A DNA stretch of 64,000 nucleotides from Herbaspirillum rhizosphaerae_A (GTDB lineage Bacteria; Pseudomonadota; Gammaproteobacteria; Burkholderiales; Burkholderiaceae_D), in the NCBI RefSeq assembly GCF_046025915.1, contig NZ_JAQQFR010000006.1, positions 248,001-312,000 on the forward strand. The letters run 5' to 3'. A program made the position numbers and the translations under genes. Numbering within the stretch: the first letter of the stretch is position 1; every line of letters starts with the position of its first letter. Shown piece after piece: positions 63,221-64,000 of this stretch. The notes under the pieces are model-generated. The model made no database searches. It worked only from the letters and a program-made list of their open reading frames with translations, and was not told the DNA's origin.

Positions 63221-64000
63221 ATGAAAAAATCATATTTAGGCCGAGTCTTCACCGTATTGGCGTTGACGTTGGGCACACTGACAATGGCGCTGACGACCGC
63301 GCAAGCTCAGGCTTCCAATCTGGTGGTAGGCGGCAAGAACTTCACTGAGCAATTGATTCTGTCGCAAATGACGGCGCAATATTTGCGTGCCAAAGGCTAC
63401 GACGTCGATCTGCGCAACGGCCTCGGCTCAACGCTCATGCGCAAGGCGCAGGAAAGCAATCAGCTCGACATTGTTTGGGAGTACACCGGGACCTCATTGA
63501 TTGTCTATAACCACGTCGATGAAAAACTCAATGCCGAAGAAACCTACGAGCGCGTCAAAGCGCTCGACAAAAAGATCGGCCTGATCTGGCTCAACGAATC
63601 CGCGCTGAACAATACCTATGCCTTCGCCATGCCGCAAAAACTGGCCGATGCGCAGGGCATCAATACGCTGGAAGATCTCGCGCAGCGCATTACACAAGAG
63701 CAGCAGGCCGGTGGCAAGCCGCACCTGATGGGTGTCGATTATGAGTTTGCGTCGCGTCCAGATGGCCTCGATCCGATGCAAAAACTGTACGGTTTTCAGC
63801 TCGACCGCAGCGAGGTCAAGCAGATGGATCCCGGGCTGGTCTACACCGCTTTGCGTAACGAGCAATTGTATGTCGGGCTGACGTATTCATCAGACGGCCG
63901 TATCAAGGGTTTCAATCTCAAGCTGCTGGAAGACAACAAGGGTTATTTCGCGCCTTACAAAGCGACGCCGGTCGTGCGGCAAGAAGTGCTGGAGCAGAAT
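63221..64000 (+). CDS. Osmoprotectant ABC transporter substrate-binding protein (partial)
   Basis: The reading frame starts at 63221 (AAGGGAACCGCAAG before the ATG) and runs open to the window end, 260 codons. A signal peptide ends near AQAQA; LVVGGKNFTEQLILSQMTAQ and DIVWEYTGTSLIVY are the hallmarks of OpuC/OsmF/ProX-like binding proteins of quaternary ammonium compounds. It is cut by the window end; about 40 residues should remain. Its gene follows the permease directly. Confidence 0.92.
   Translation, partial: MKKSYLGRVFTVLALTLGTLTMALTTAQAQASNLVVGGKNFTEQLILSQMTAQYLRAKGYDVDLRNGLGSTLMRKAQESNQLDIVWEYTGTSLIVYNHVDEKLNAEETYERVKALDKKIGLIWLNESALNNTYAFAMPQKLADAQGINTLEDLAQRITQEQQAGGKPHLMGVDYEFASRPDGLDPMQKLYGFQLDRSEVKQMDPGLVYTALRNEQLYVGLTYSSDGRIKGFNLKLLEDNKGYFAPYKATPVVRQEVLEQN

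Overview
The window looks like the chromosome of a betaproteobacterium of the Oxalobacteraceae (Herbaspirillum or a close relative). This rests on moderately high GC, short intergenic gaps, many ABC transporters for amino acids and peptides, a CysB-type regulator joined to cysTWA, paired Aat/Bpt aminoacyl-protein transferases, and genes that read as ordinary core metabolism. I see no CRISPR array, no rRNA, no complete insertion sequence and no prophage. The species is an inference; no marker gene in the window fixes it.

Layout. 0.3-4.1 kb: sulfate/thiosulfate importer cysTWA with a CysB-like regulator. 4.2-6.9 kb: NAD-dependent epimerase with a divergent LysR regulator, then a DTW-domain tRNA modification protein. 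6.9-12.1 kb: an arginine/ornithine block (Lrp-type regulator, ornithine cyclodeaminase, arginase, polar amino acid ABC importer). 12.3-15.7 kb, minus strand: Nudix hydrolase, aat, bpt, pyrD. 15.9 kb: initiator tRNA with a near-consensus promoter. 16-21 kb: small envelope and secreted proteins (secreted chorismate mutase, M15 peptidase, Pro/Ala-rich lipoprotein, MetQ, DUF2233 protein) and a candidate small RNA. 21.6-26.5 kb: complete livJHMGF. 26.6-28.9 kb: two coiled-coil proteins, a PaiB-like protein and a MITE-like inverted-repeat element. 29-37.9 kb: hppD with an Lrp-type regulator, ada-alkB, an Fsr-type exporter, topoisomerase IB, dadA with Lrp, and a MarR regulator. 38.6-44.4 kb: peptide ABC importer, with two inverted copies of a dispersed palindromic repeat bracketing its membrane and ATPase genes. 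44.6-49.4 kb: YdeP-like molybdopterin oxidoreductase with a small partner, a MocR regulator and a GST. 49.7-54.6 kb: an iron-responsive redox operon. 54.7-62 kb: CNNM-like protein, exported ATP-dependent DNA ligase, TM2 protein, DMT exporter with AraC regulator, MFS exporter, DUF4197 protein. 62.5-64 kb: osmoprotectant ABC importer, cut by the window end.

How the genes work together. Much of the window is import and catabolism of amino acids. Three Lrp/AsnC-family regulators each lie divergent from a degradative gene (ocd/arginase, hppD, dadA), and importers for polar amino acids, branched-chain amino acids, methionine and peptides are interspersed.

The most interesting system is at 49.7-54.6 kb. 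A TATAAT box overlaps a strong Fur-box match upstream of PepSY-TM, DUF2271, DUF4198, ApbE and a membrane-anchored flavodoxin reductase. The exported DUF2271 protein carries a DGVSGAT motif that fits the ApbE flavinylation consensus. This suggests a covalent-flavin electron relay across the inner membrane used under iron limitation, probably for ferric or metal-chelate reduction. The function is inferred.
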